Shown here: one piece after another, positions 48,322 to 57,105 of the stretch
How positions within the stretch are numbered: position 1 is the first letter of the stretch
Layout: every line of letters starts with the position of its first letter
NCBI RefSeq assembly: GCF_029961025.1
Contig: NZ_JASBVP010000002.1
Location: forward strand, 124,001 to 188,000
Source: Mycobacterium sp.
Lineage (GTDB): Bacteria > Actinomycetota > Actinomycetes > Mycobacteriales > Mycobacteriaceae
Direction: 5' to 3'
Length of the DNA: 64,000 bases
Position numbers and translations under genes: made by a program
The notes under the pieces: generated by a model
What the model saw: only the letters and a program-made list of their open reading frames with translations
Databases searched by the model: none
Told to the model about the DNA's origin: nothing

Positions 48322-49416
48322 ATGGGTGTCTGCGCGGAAACGGCTGCCGGGCCGCGTCGTGCGGCCGGCGTGCGGCGTCTGGTGACCTGCTGTGCCGTGC
48401 TGGTGCTGTGGGCCACCATCGGCCACCCCCCTGCCCACGCCGAAGGGCGTGACCAACTGGCAACCGCCATCGCCACCACCCGCGGCTCATACCTGGTCTA
48501 CAACTTCGGGCCCGGTCATCCCGCACCGATGCGAAACGCCAGCGGCAACTGGTATGACATGAACAACGGCGGTCATCTGATGATCATCAAAGCGGCGTCA
48601 CAGCGGCTTTCACCGCACCTGCTGGTCGATACCCATACCGGTTACCAGGCCCGCTGCGAACACAACCCGGGCGCGCGGACATCCGAAGGGTTATGGCAGG
48701 CTTCAGAAACCTATCCCCCACTGACGGCCTGGCAGGTGTTGGGGCAACCGACGATCGCCATCAACGCCAACTTCTTCGACGTACGTCCACAAAGGGGCGG
48801 CTCGTGGCGACAGACGGGCTGCAGCTCACCGGTGGGTGCCTACGTCGACAACACCCGGGGTCAAGGCCGGGCCAACCAGGCGGTCACCGGTACCATCGCC
48901 TACGCCGGCAAACAAGCACTCACCGGTGGAGATGATCACTGGAGTGCGCTGGCGACGATGATCTTGCCCGCCGACGGCGCGCCATATGTGGTGCGGCCCA
49001 AAAGCAAAACCGATTACGACGCCGCCGGTCCCGTCGTTCAGGGACTGGTGGACAAGGGCGCACGGTTTGTGGCGGTGAGCGGGATCGGGCTATTGTCTCC
49101 CGGCGACACCGGGCAGCTTAACGACGGGGGGCCCAGCGCGGCACGAACCGCCATCGGCTATTCGAACGCGAAAGATGAAATGTACATATTCCAGGGCGGT
49201 AGTTACACGCCGGACAACATGCAGGATTTGTTCCGCGGTCTGGGCAGCGACACCGCGATTCTGCTCGACGGCGGCGGATCCTCGGCGATCGTTCTCCGCC
49301 GCGATACCGGAGGGATGTGGGCCGGTGCGGGAGCACCGAAGGGAAACTGCGACACCCGCCAGGTGTTGTGCGATTCCCACGAACGCGCGCTGCCCGGCTG
49401 GCTCGCGTTCAACTGA
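48322..49416 (+). CDS. Secreted phosphodiester glycosidase-type (NAGPA-domain) protein
   Basis: 364 residues. A long signal peptide (VRRLVTCCAVLVLWATIGHPPAHA) is followed by a NAGPA domain (PF09992-like): INANFFDVRPQRG, then GGPSAARTAIGYSNAKDEMYIFQGG and the hallmark TAILLDGGGSSAIVLRR. Bacterial members remove phosphodiester-linked sugars or act on exopolysaccharides. The Mtb interval between Rv0181c and mce1 contains different genes (Rv0180c, lprO), so this gene is a lineage-specific replacement. ATG 48322 gives a good n-region. Confidence 0.83.
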   Translation: MGVCAETAAGPRRAAGVRRLVTCCAVLVLWATIGHPPAHAEGRDQLATAIATTRGSYLVYNFGPGHPAPMRNASGNWYDMNNGGHLMIIKAASQRLSPHLLVDTHTGYQARCEHNPGARTSEGLWQASETYPPLTAWQVLGQPTIAINANFFDVRPQRGGSWRQTGCSSPVGAYVDNTRGQGRANQAVTGTIAYAGKQALTGGDDHWSALATMILPADGAPYVVRPKSKTDYDAAGPVVQGLVDKGARFVAVSGIGLLSPGDTGQLNDGGPSAARTAIGYSNAKDEMYIFQGGSYTPDNMQDLFRGLGSDTAILLDGGGSSAIVLRRDTGGMWAGAGAPKGNCDTRQVLCDSHERALPGWLAFN

Positions 49417-49596
49417 CCCCAGCCGCTGGAGTTTTCGGGTTTGCGCCGCTTTTGCGGCGATCCGTGATTGGGTATTCTGCCCCGAGCCCAAGATGGCGCA
49501 CAGCCTTTCGACCGATCCACCGCAATGCCCTGAATCAGGTTGGAGACAACGCGGGTGCGATCCCGTTTAATCGGCTGTTCCTGGGTAATCGGGTGT

Positions 49597-50409
49597 TTAG
49601 ATCCGCGGTGTCAAATCCAGCGAGGTAATGGTGGTCATCCTGGTTACCCGCCAGCGTGCGTGGTCACGCTTCATGAACAACCGGTAGGACAGGTATTTCA
49701 GTGAGGGAACACCTTTGGTCACCGGGCTGGTGGACGTTGTGTTGGTGTATACGAGAGCGACTGCTTCGGGCCCATCCAACGATTCCACCGCCGCCGCGAC
49801 CACCTGGGTGTTGTTGGTTACCTTCGCCTGTTTATTAGCCGGCGCGATCGCATCGATAAATTTGCGGTACTGGGCTTCGAAATCGCCGCTGAGATACTTC
49901 GCTGCGCGGTCGGGTAGCTTATCCAAGTTATCCGGGGTGTACGTCCACAACGTGGTGACGGCATTGGCCGCCGTCCGGGCGATGTTCATTTTGGTAGCCA
50001 CGGCGGCTTCATCGGCGAGGTAGGGCTGCACCGTTGCACCTGCGAAGGCCGCCGATCCCACGAACAACACTGCCGCCACACCAATTGCGATGGCCAGACG
50101 CTTGCGGACCGGACTGCTAGGAACGACTGCGTTATCCGGTTCGGCGGCCGTCGCGGCTGTGGCCGTTTCCTCGTCGGGCGCCATATCGTCCACGGCGGTA
50201 TCCGCTCTGCCCAGGCTGATATCGGCGGATTGGGTTGATGTGGCATCGTTTTCGATGAGATCATCCGCGGATTCATCGGCCTGCGCTGGCGGCTCGACTC
50301 GCTCTGCGGGGATTTCGGCAGCTTCACCTTGGGATGCTGCTCCAGTCACGGAGGCGATATCGGAAGTCTCGTTGATCAGATCACTTGCAGCAGGCTGCTG
50401 ATCTTCCAC
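49597..50409 (-). CDS. Mce-associated membrane protein (Rv0178-like)
   Basis: 270 residues: a long acidic, disordered cytoplasmic leader (first 105), one transmembrane helix (LAIAIGVAAVLFVGSAAFAGA), and an extracytoplasmic SnoaL-like Mce-associated domain (NIARTAANAVTTLWTYTPDNLDKLPDRAAKYLSGDFEAQY). Last gene of the mce1 cluster. GTG 50409 lies inside the end of the upstream gene (34-nt overlap). By analogy it stabilises the MCE complex in the cell wall. Confidence 0.87.
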   Translation of the reverse strand: MEDQQPAASDLINETSDIASVTGAASQGEAAEIPAERVEPPAQADESADDLIENDATSTQSADISLGRADTAVDDMAPDEETATAATAAEPDNAVVPSSPVRKRLAIAIGVAAVLFVGSAAFAGATVQPYLADEAAVATKMNIARTAANAVTTLWTYTPDNLDKLPDRAAKYLSGDFEAQYRKFIDAIAPANKQAKVTNNTQVVAAAVESLDGPEAVALVYTNTTSTSPVTKGVPSLKYLSYRLFMKRDHARWRVTRMTTITSLDLTPRI

Positions 50410-50972
50410 TGATTCCCTTCCTGCTTAGCCGTTGCCACCCAGCGGTTCGTCTTCTCGAATATTCGCTTGCCGTCCGGGGATTTCGACGTCATTTCGGTAG
50501 CCACCAGTACATTGGCGCTGCCATCGTCATTCCACCTTTCCACGCCGGCGTCCAATACGGTTCCCTTGGTTGGTTCCGCCCTGGCGACCTGCAGCAGGAT
50601 CTCGTTCTCCCTGTCCTGATACTGTTTGGCGAAGTCGCCGGTAGCGTGCGCTAAAACGCGATCTACATAGTCGTTGGCATGAAACGGATCCACGGAGGTG
50701 AACTCCGTCATGAACGATCCGACGGCGACGAGCACCGTTTTGTCGTGTGCTGCCGCTCGTAGATGGGATTCATGAAGTGCCAGGATTAATGCGCACACCG
50801 AGATGGCGCTTGCCGCAGCAAGCGTTGCCAGGCTGATCGCGAGCGGTGCGCGCCACTGTTGTGGTGGCTTCCACTGCGTCGGGGGTCGAATCCGCAATCG
50901 TCTCCGCGACCGGTTTTCCCGTTCGAATACAAGCGACCGTTCACCGGGCTGAATCCTACGGCGCGGACTCAT
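50376..50972 (-). CDS. Mce-associated membrane protein (Rv0177-like)
   Basis: 198 residues: basic N-terminus (SPRRRIQPGER, ENRSRRRLRIR), one transmembrane helix (LAISLATLAAASAISVCALILAL), then a Mce-associated domain (YVDRVLAHATGDFAKQYQDRENEIL; WNDDGSANVLVATEM; NQWKISSLLQVI). Start and upstream stop overlap by 4 nt. Matches Mtb Rv0177 in position. Confidence 0.87.
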   Translation of the reverse strand: MSPRRRIQPGERSLVFERENRSRRRLRIRPPTQWKPPQQWRAPLAISLATLAAASAISVCALILALHESHLRAAAHDKTVLVAVGSFMTEFTSVDPFHANDYVDRVLAHATGDFAKQYQDRENEILLQVARAEPTKGTVLDAGVERWNDDGSANVLVATEMTSKSPDGKRIFEKTNRWVATAKQEGNQWKISSLLQVI

Positions 50973-51952
50973 TTACCGTTCCCGGACGGTACAGGTTTGG
51001 TCAGCACGGTGAGGTCGTCTATGCGCCAACGTGTATCTGCTCCTTTGACAAAGGCTCCCCGGACGGTCGCACTGATAAACCGTTCGCCAGGCGGCGCGCC
51101 GCGCCGGCCCTGCAAAAACAACAGCATGGTCGCATGATCTGGTGTCACCGACTGCACCGCGCTGTTGGTCACCCAATATTCGTTGTCGACCGGGTGGCCA
51201 CTTTTTACCGCGCGCTGCTGGGTTGCCAGCTGCTCACGATATTTATCGGTCGTCAGCGAGCGCGCATGCTCAAAATCCCTCTCCAGCGTCTTGGGGTGGT
51301 AGCTCAGCATCTCCGCCACGAGCTTGGGGCCCTGCACCGCGATCTGCGTGCGGGCCTGATCGACGGCGCGGTCACGCTGGTAAACCACGAAATAGCTCAC
51401 CGCGGCACCCGATGCGCATACCAGCACCGCCACCGCCACCAGTGTTGTGGTCCACCGCCGGATCGCGGCGGGACGCTGGGACGGCCCGACGCGCCGCACC
51501 TCGGTGTGCAACAACAAGTCGGCGAAGGTACGCCGTCGCGCATCCCACAGCGGCCAAAGCCAGCCCACCAATACCGACACGGTATCCAGCAAATGGGCGA
51601 GATCCCTGAGCAGCAGCCGCCACGGTCCGACCGGTGCGCCGTCACGGCCCACCACCCGGATACCGGCGGCCGCGCGACCCAGGCTCCAACCCGTGATAGC
51701 CGGCGCCAACAGCCGGTTGACCGCCATGAGCAGGATCGCCAGTCCGCCGATGCCGACAGATGACCAAAACCATGTGCTGCGCAGCGGCGCCGCCAAAGCC
51801 TGGGCGGTCAACCCCATCGCCACCACCACCGCGACACCCGGCAGCAGATCTACCGCAACAGCGCCGGCACGTAAGTGCCAGCGCGCCAAATCATTCGGCG
51901 ATGCTTCCCGAACGTCCTGGGTGGCCGTCGTCGGCTCGACCACCGCTGTCAT
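50969..51952 (-). CDS. RDD plus Mce-associated domain membrane protein (Rv0176-like)
   Basis: 327 residues. An N-terminal RDD domain with three transmembrane helices (the family RDD positions lie in WHLRAGAVAVDLLPGVAVVV and RLLLRDLAHLLDTVSVLVGWLWPLWDARRRTFADLLLHTEV) is fused to a fourth helix and an extracytoplasmic Mce-associated domain (YQRDRAVDQARTQIAVQGPKLVAEMLSYHPKTLERDFEHA). This fusion is the Mtb Rv0176 architecture. Overlaps both neighbours by 4 nt. Confidence 0.9.
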   Translation of the reverse strand: MTAVVEPTTATQDVREASPNDLARWHLRAGAVAVDLLPGVAVVVAMGLTAQALAAPLRSTWFWSSVGIGGLAILLMAVNRLLAPAITGWSLGRAAAGIRVVGRDGAPVGPWRLLLRDLAHLLDTVSVLVGWLWPLWDARRRTFADLLLHTEVRRVGPSQRPAAIRRWTTTLVAVAVLVCASGAAVSYFVVYQRDRAVDQARTQIAVQGPKLVAEMLSYHPKTLERDFEHARSLTTDKYREQLATQQRAVKSGHPVDNEYWVTNSAVQSVTPDHATMLLFLQGRRGAPPGERFISATVRGAFVKGADTRWRIDDLTVLTKPVPSGNGK

Positions 51953-52863
51953 TTCGTCACCTGCTCGAGCTTGGAAATCTTGTACTTCCCGTTATCGGGC
52001 GTCATCTTCGCCCGCAGGCGATAGCCGTTTTCCTGGTCTTTGGCCTGAGCGTTAGACACCTTGACGCGGAGGGCCACCAGCACGTCGACCGAACCATCAC
52101 GGTTGTTGCGCTCCACCGCGGCGCGCATGTCCGACACCTGAACATGGACGTTGGCGGCCTGATACGCCTCGACGAGCAATCCGCTATACAGCGCGGCTTG
52201 GGTACCGAAAGCACCGGTAGAGCATTCGATCATCTTCTGTGCCGCGGCGGCCATGGCGGCAGTATCGGGCGCCTGCGTCGCGGCGACACAGTCCTTGGCC
52301 GCCGCGACGGCCGCCTTATCGGCGCGGGCGATCGTCTGGTCCGCACGATGGGCGCGCAACGCGAGATAGCCACCCGCCCCGACACCACCGGCGAGGAGCA
52401 AAAGCGCGGCCGCGATGCCGGCCAGCCATCCGCCGCCGCCCAGGCGCGAGAGTCCCCGCTTGACCTCGGGTGCCCCCTCGGACGCATCCTTATGGCCGCC
52501 CTCGGATTCCTCCGAATCCTCGGTCGTCGCCCCGATCTCAGCCCGGTCGGCTCCGCCCTCGGATTCCTCCGAATCCTCGGTCGTCGCCCCGATCTCAGCC
52601 CGGTCGGCTCCGCCCTCGGATTCCTCCGAATCCTCGGTCGTCGCCCCGATGCCGGTCCGGTCGGCTCCGCCCTCGGATTCCTCCGAATCCTCGGTCGTCG
52701 CCCCGATGCCGGTCCGGTCGGCTCCGCCCTCGGATTCCTCCGAATCCTCGGTCGTCGCCTCCGAAAGCGACGGATCGTGGTCACCGGTAGGGTTCAACCG
52801 ACCGGTGCCAGCATCTCCTTCCACCCGTCGTCTCCTGTATTGCTCGAATTTTCGACCGTCCAC
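51949..52863 (-). CDS. Mce-associated membrane protein with acidic tandem repeats (Rv0175-like)
   Basis: 304 residues. The N-terminal cytoplasmic part contains four and a half copies of a 19-residue acidic repeat (TTEDSEESEGGADR plus a variable TGIGA or AEIGA). A transmembrane helix (GWLAGIAAALLLLAGGVGAGGYLAL) and a Mce-associated domain (ACVAATQAPDTAAMAAAAQKMIEC-like; MRAAVERNNRDGSVDVLVALRVKV) follow. ATG 52863 would overlap mce1F by 70 nt; GTG 52824 or the TTG overlapping the mce1F stop are alternatives. The repeat makes it much longer than Mtb Rv0175. Confidence 0.83.
   Translation of the reverse strand: MDGRKFEQYRRRRVEGDAGTGRLNPTGDHDPSLSEATTEDSEESEGGADRTGIGATTEDSEESEGGADRTGIGATTEDSEESEGGADRAEIGATTEDSEESEGGADRAEIGATTEDSEESEGGHKDASEGAPEVKRGLSRLGGGGWLAGIAAALLLLAGGVGAGGYLALRAHRADQTIARADKAAVAAAKDCVAATQAPDTAAMAAAAQKMIECSTGAFGTQAALYSGLLVEAYQAANVHVQVSDMRAAVERNNRDGSVDVLVALRVKVSNAQAKDQENGYRLRAKMTPDNGKYKISKLEQVTK
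52501..52759 (-). repeat. 57-bp in-frame tandem repeat (minisatellite) in the Rv0175-like gene
   Basis: Units start at 52501, 52558, 52615, 52672 and 52729 (last one 31 nt). Copies are identical except for one variable block: units 1-2 have GATCTCAGCC, units 3-4 GATGCCGGTC. The period of 57 nt keeps the frame (19 residues). Confidence 0.93.
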
Positions 52864-54356
52864 TTCATACCGTCAGGCCCCACCAATTCACCGCTTTGGG
52901 GACTGTAGACCGCCGTGGGGCCCAGGCTGGGAGTGTAGACGCAGGGGTTGGGTTGCTGTCCGTTGCACTGCACGGTGCCTGCGCCCGGGCGTTGCAGCGG
53001 ATCGCTGATCGGTGGCGGTGAGCCGCCCGGAGGCAGCCTGTCGGCCGGAGCCGGGTTGAGGCCGTTGTTGACCGACGGCGCCGGTATCACCCGGCCCGGA
53101 TCCACCGGCTGATCGCAACGCGCCCCGGGTGCCGGGCAGTTACGGACCTGATTGGGATCGCCATACCAGGGGTTGGTGCCCAACGGAATGTACGGTTTGT
53201 CGCTGCGGCATTCCCGCGGCGTGGCGGCGCGCTTGCCGGGGACGTCGACACAGGGAACGTTGCGGGATCCGCGCACCACGTTCGCTGGGGTTTCTTGCGG
53301 AATCTTGCAATACAACCCCGTCGGCACCGGCTGTGAGCTGGTGTCCGCCGGTGACCGCCATTCGGATGCCGGAAGGAAGCCGGTCAGACATGGGGGCGGC
53401 TGGTTGATCGTCAGCGCCAGGTCCAGCGATGCCAGACCCTCCTTGTCAAACGGCGCGGTGACCGCCTGGGCGATGGCTGCCCCCTGCGGCAAAAACACCA
53501 GATATTGCTCGAGGCCCTTGTGGTAGCGCTTGAGCATGTCGAGCACGATCGCGAGATTCGCCAGCGTCGCCGGAAGCGACTCGCGGACATCGCCGAACAC
53601 CGCGTTGACCTGATCGGCTGTCGGAGGAGCCTGGGTGAGGATTCCGCGCACCTGCTCGTCGGTGTGCGCGGCCTGTGCGGCCAGGCTGTTGAGGTTGCGC
53701 GCCCACCGTTGGATCGCGTCGCCGGAGCTGACTTGGCTGTCGAGGATCGGCCCGGAGTGTGAAATGATGTCGTTCACATCGCCGATGTGGGTCTTGAAAT
53801 CACGGGTGATGGCCTGGGTGGCATCGACCAGCCGTTGCAGGGCGGGCCCCAGCCCCCCGACCGCGTGCGACGTCTCGTCGAGCAGCGCGGCGATCTTGTC
53901 CTTGGGCAGCGCTTCCAGCCCCCTGTAGGCGGTGTCCAGCGCCGGCCCGATCTCCGACGGCACGCTACCCCTGGTGATCGTCTGTCCCGGCGAAAAGTAC
54001 TTGCCCGGGTTGCCCACCGACACCAGGTCCAGATACTGCTCACCGACCGCGGAAACCGTATGCACGTTCGCCGACGCGTCGACCGGGATCTTGTACCTGC
54101 TGGCGATGCTCATGGTCGCCCGCGCTCCCGTCTCGGTCGGCTCGACGGCGGTGACCTTGCCGATGGTGATCCCGCGGTAGGTCACGTTAGCGGTGGCATA
54201 CAGCCCGCCCGACGCCGGCAGGTCCGCCATCAGTGTGTATTGCCCGATTCCCATCAGGGTGGGGATCCGCAGGTAATACCAGCCCAGCACGACGGTCGCG
54301 ACCACGGTCAGGATGCCGAACAGGATCAGCTGGCGCTTGATGAAGATGCTCAGCAC
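52794..54356 (-). CDS. mce1F: MCE-family protein Mce1F
   Basis: 520 residues. N-terminal anchor (RQLILFGILTVVATVVLGWYYL), MCE domain (ASGGLYATANVTYRGITIGKVTAVEP to about 125), long helical needle domain, and a Pro-rich tail from about 330. Part of the Mce1 hetero-hexamer thought to carry fatty acids across the periplasm. In Mtb this protein has an interaction with host membranes; that is not visible here. It overlaps lprK by 7 nt. Length close to Mtb Mce1F (Rv0174). Confidence 0.95.
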   Translation of the reverse strand: MLSIFIKRQLILFGILTVVATVVLGWYYLRIPTLMGIGQYTLMADLPASGGLYATANVTYRGITIGKVTAVEPTETGARATMSIASRYKIPVDASANVHTVSAVGEQYLDLVSVGNPGKYFSPGQTITRGSVPSEIGPALDTAYRGLEALPKDKIAALLDETSHAVGGLGPALQRLVDATQAITRDFKTHIGDVNDIISHSGPILDSQVSSGDAIQRWARNLNSLAAQAAHTDEQVRGILTQAPPTADQVNAVFGDVRESLPATLANLAIVLDMLKRYHKGLEQYLVFLPQGAAIAQAVTAPFDKEGLASLDLALTINQPPPCLTGFLPASEWRSPADTSSQPVPTGLYCKIPQETPANVVRGSRNVPCVDVPGKRAATPRECRSDKPYIPLGTNPWYGDPNQVRNCPAPGARCDQPVDPGRVIPAPSVNNGLNPAPADRLPPGGSPPPISDPLQRPGAGTVQCNGQQPNPCVYTPSLGPTAVYSPQSGELVGPDGMKWTVENSSNTGDDGWKEMLAPVG

Positions 54357-55522
54357 TGTCGATCCGCCCTTTCCACCAGCGGCCCGCCGGGCACGTCATT
54401 GGGGTTCGGCGTGTAGCGAACGTCGGGAATCATGGTCTCGGGATCGCGGCCGTATGATTGCTCCAGCGCGCGCAGCGCACCCGAAAATCCTGTTCCGGTA
54501 AGAAACGCGTTGTCCACGGCGCTCAGCGTCAGGTCGAGCGTCAGCGACAAGTTCATATAGTCGCCTCGCATCGACTTCGGCACACTGTCGACGTCGAACG
54601 GCTGGGTACCGAGTATCTTCAGCGCCCCCAACAGATACGGCGCGGCGCGGCCCAGTTCTCGCAACGGGCATGGCAGTGACTGCAGGTCTTGGCGCAAGCC
54701 GTCCCGCGAGGCCGACAGGTACTGGTCGGCTTCCTGGCTGAGGCGGCCCAAAGCGCCGACCGCGTTGATCAACAGGTCCTGCTTGTCGGCGAAATGCTTG
54801 ATCAGCGGCGGGAATTCGGTGAGCGCCCGATCGATAGCCGCCGAACGGGGGCCGACGTACGCCAACAGACGGTTGGTGGAATCGATGGCGCGGGCGATAT
54901 CGTCGCGTTGCCCGTTCAGCTGGGCGGTGAAAGCGTCCAGCTTGCCGAGCAGAGCGTGTATCTTCTCGGCGCGCCCCTTCACGAGGTAGTAGATCTCGTT
55001 CTGCAGCACCTCGAGGTTGGGCACACCTCCGCCGCGCAGGATCAAGGCCAGGCTGGCCAGCGTTTGCTCGGTGCTGGGGTATGCCGACGAGTTCTGCAGC
55101 GGGATGGTGTCGCCCTCCTGCAGCAACTGGGGGGAGGGGTTGGGCGGCGCGGCCAGCTCCACATGCTGGGTACCCAGCAGGCTCGTCTGCCCGATCTTGG
55201 CGGTGGCGTTCCTGGGGAGCTTGACGTTTTTGTCCAGACTCAGCGTCAGCGTGGCGACCCAGTTCTTCAGCTGGATCGCGCGTATCTTGCCGACGAAGAC
55301 GTCGGCCACTAACACCTTGCTGTTGCCGTTGATCGCCAACGTCTCCGGGACCTGCACGTAAACCGTGTAGGAGCCGGGACCGGTGCCCGGGCCGCCGGGG
55401 ATCGACACATTCGAGATTCCATGCCAGCCACAGGAACTCACCATCAACGCGGTTACCAGCAAGGCCAGCCCCCGCCGGGTCCGGTCTCGGGCGCGGCGGG
55501 CCAACGTACGCACCGCGTTCAT
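54350..55522 (-). CDS. lprK: MCE-family lipoprotein LprK (Mce1E)
   Basis: 390 residues. Signal with RRGLALLVTALMVSSC, lipobox with Cys31; MCE domain beginning at GSYTVYVQVPETLAINGNSKVLVADVFVGKIRAIQL, then a helical needle region. The only lipidated subunit of the hexamer. Its ATG overlaps the mce1D stop by 4 nt. Corresponds to Mtb Rv0173. Confidence 0.95.
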   Translation of the reverse strand: MNAVRTLARRARDRTRRGLALLVTALMVSSCGWHGISNVSIPGGPGTGPGSYTVYVQVPETLAINGNSKVLVADVFVGKIRAIQLKNWVATLTLSLDKNVKLPRNATAKIGQTSLLGTQHVELAAPPNPSPQLLQEGDTIPLQNSSAYPSTEQTLASLALILRGGGVPNLEVLQNEIYYLVKGRAEKIHALLGKLDAFTAQLNGQRDDIARAIDSTNRLLAYVGPRSAAIDRALTEFPPLIKHFADKQDLLINAVGALGRLSQEADQYLSASRDGLRQDLQSLPCPLRELGRAAPYLLGALKILGTQPFDVDSVPKSMRGDYMNLSLTLDLTLSAVDNAFLTGTGFSGALRALEQSYGRDPETMIPDVRYTPNPNDVPGGPLVERADRQC

Positions 55523-57105
55523 GAGCCCGGCCCCCTGGACCCCGCCGCTCCGGCGGGCGCGGGTGTCGGGGCGACCGGTCCCGGGACCACCCCCGGCGCC
55601 GGTGGCGGCGGGGGGATCGGCACCCGCGGGGCCGCCACGCCGATCGGCGGCACCACCGGGTGCTCGTCGTAGGCGTTCGGCGGCCCCGGCGGGGTCTGCA
55701 ACCCTCCCGGTGGGGGCGGCGCGTCGGGGCCGCCCATCAGTTCGGCCAGCGACTCGGGGGTCAGCAGGCTCGCCGTGACCGGCCCCACCTGGGTGCCCTG
55801 CATGCCCGGCGCAACAACCCAGCCCGGCTGGGTGTTGCGGTGCGATAGCGGCGTGTCCGGCACCCAGATCCCCGGCACCGTGGTGTCTTTATACCCGTTG
55901 GGCGGCTGCAGCCGCGGCTCGGAGTAGGCGACTTCCTTGGGGAGCGTCTCGGCGGTGCTGAACAGATTGAGCCCGAACGGCGGGTAGTTGAACTTGATCG
56001 CATCCAGGATCGGCGCCAGGTACTGCGCGCACAGCTCGGCGGACTCCTGATAGCCCAGCCGGCTACCTGCCTGAATCGAGCTGCAGATGAACTGCATCGG
56101 GTTCGCGAAGTTCTGCAGGGCCGCGATCGCCACGACCGCGCCGTGCGACGGGTGATAGATCTGGTTAACGTTGGCCGCCGCCGTCGGCAGAACGTGCAGG
56201 CCGGTCTCCAAACCGTTTAGCGGCTCGGGCTGAACCAGGGCCGTGGTGGCCGCAGCCAGGTTGTCAACGTCGTGGGTGAGCACCTCGCGGTTCTTCTGCA
56301 AAAACGGCCGCAGCGTCGCAAGCAGGCCGTCGAACCGCTGTGTCGCGGTCGCCAGGTCCCGATCGGAATGGGTCAGGCTGTCGGTGAACCGGGCCAGGTT
56401 GGTGTTCAACGCCACGAACTGCTGATCGTCTTGGTGCAGGGCGTCGACGAACAGCGCCAGGCTGCGCAATACCGCGAAGAAGTCTCCCCGGCCTTCGTTG
56501 AGCGCGCCCAGCGCGCGCGACAGGCTCTCGAAGGTGACGGCAATCTGTTGACCCTTGCCGGCCAGCCCGTCGGCGAACGACTCGATCACCTCGCCGAAGG
56601 GCCCCTTGGGCTGCTCTTTCGTCGGGCCGAGGCGGTCGACGATGGTGGTGACGCTGTTGCGTAACTGGTCCCATTCCGTAGGCACCTGGGTGCGCTCGAT
56701 CGGGATCACGGCGTGATCGCCCATCACCGGACCCCCCCGATACGGCGGCTCCAGTTGGATGAAACGCGACGCCACCAGGGTGGGGTTGAGGATCACCGCC
56801 GAGGCGTTGGCGGGCACCCGGTACCTGGTGCTGTAGTGGAAGGTCACCCTCATCTTGTCGCCGGCCGGCTCGATCGCGTCGATCGAACCCACCGGCACCC
56901 CCATGATCCGCACCTTGTCGCCGGCGTAGAGCGCGTTCGTCTCGGGGAAATAAGCCACCACGGTGTTGGTGGTCAACTCCCGGTAGAGCTGTCTGCCCAC
57001 AAACGCCGCACTGAGAGCCAGCACCACCGCAAGGGATCCGACGATCACCGAGACCCGCGACATGCTCGGCAACCGCAGGTTGCGGATATCGAAGACGGTG
57101 CTCAC
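55519..57105 (-). CDS. mce1D: MCE-family protein Mce1D
   Basis: 528 residues. N-terminal helix (RVSVIVGSLAVVLALSAAFVG), MCE domain (VVAYFPETNALYAGDKVRIMGVPVGSIDAIEPAG), helical needle with a polar coiled coil, and a C-terminal Pro/Gly-rich tail (from about 435). Overlaps mce1C by 4 nt. Length as in Mtb Mce1D (Rv0172). Confidence 0.95.
   Translation of the reverse strand: MSTVFDIRNLRLPSMSRVSVIVGSLAVVLALSAAFVGRQLYRELTTNTVVAYFPETNALYAGDKVRIMGVPVGSIDAIEPAGDKMRVTFHYSTRYRVPANASAVILNPTLVASRFIQLEPPYRGGPVMGDHAVIPIERTQVPTEWDQLRNSVTTIVDRLGPTKEQPKGPFGEVIESFADGLAGKGQQIAVTFESLSRALGALNEGRGDFFAVLRSLALFVDALHQDDQQFVALNTNLARFTDSLTHSDRDLATATQRFDGLLATLRPFLQKNREVLTHDVDNLAAATTALVQPEPLNGLETGLHVLPTAAANVNQIYHPSHGAVVAIAALQNFANPMQFICSSIQAGSRLGYQESAELCAQYLAPILDAIKFNYPPFGLNLFSTAETLPKEVAYSEPRLQPPNGYKDTTVPGIWVPDTPLSHRNTQPGWVVAPGMQGTQVGPVTASLLTPESLAELMGGPDAPPPPGGLQTPPGPPNAYDEHPVVPPIGVAAPRVPIPPPPPAPGVVPGPVAPTPAPAGAAGSRGPGS

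Noticed and set aside
52501..52759. Regular 57-bp repeats that could suggest a CRISPR array
   Set aside because: Units are contiguous with no unique spacers, keep a coding frame, and have no cas genes nearby; it is a minisatellite.
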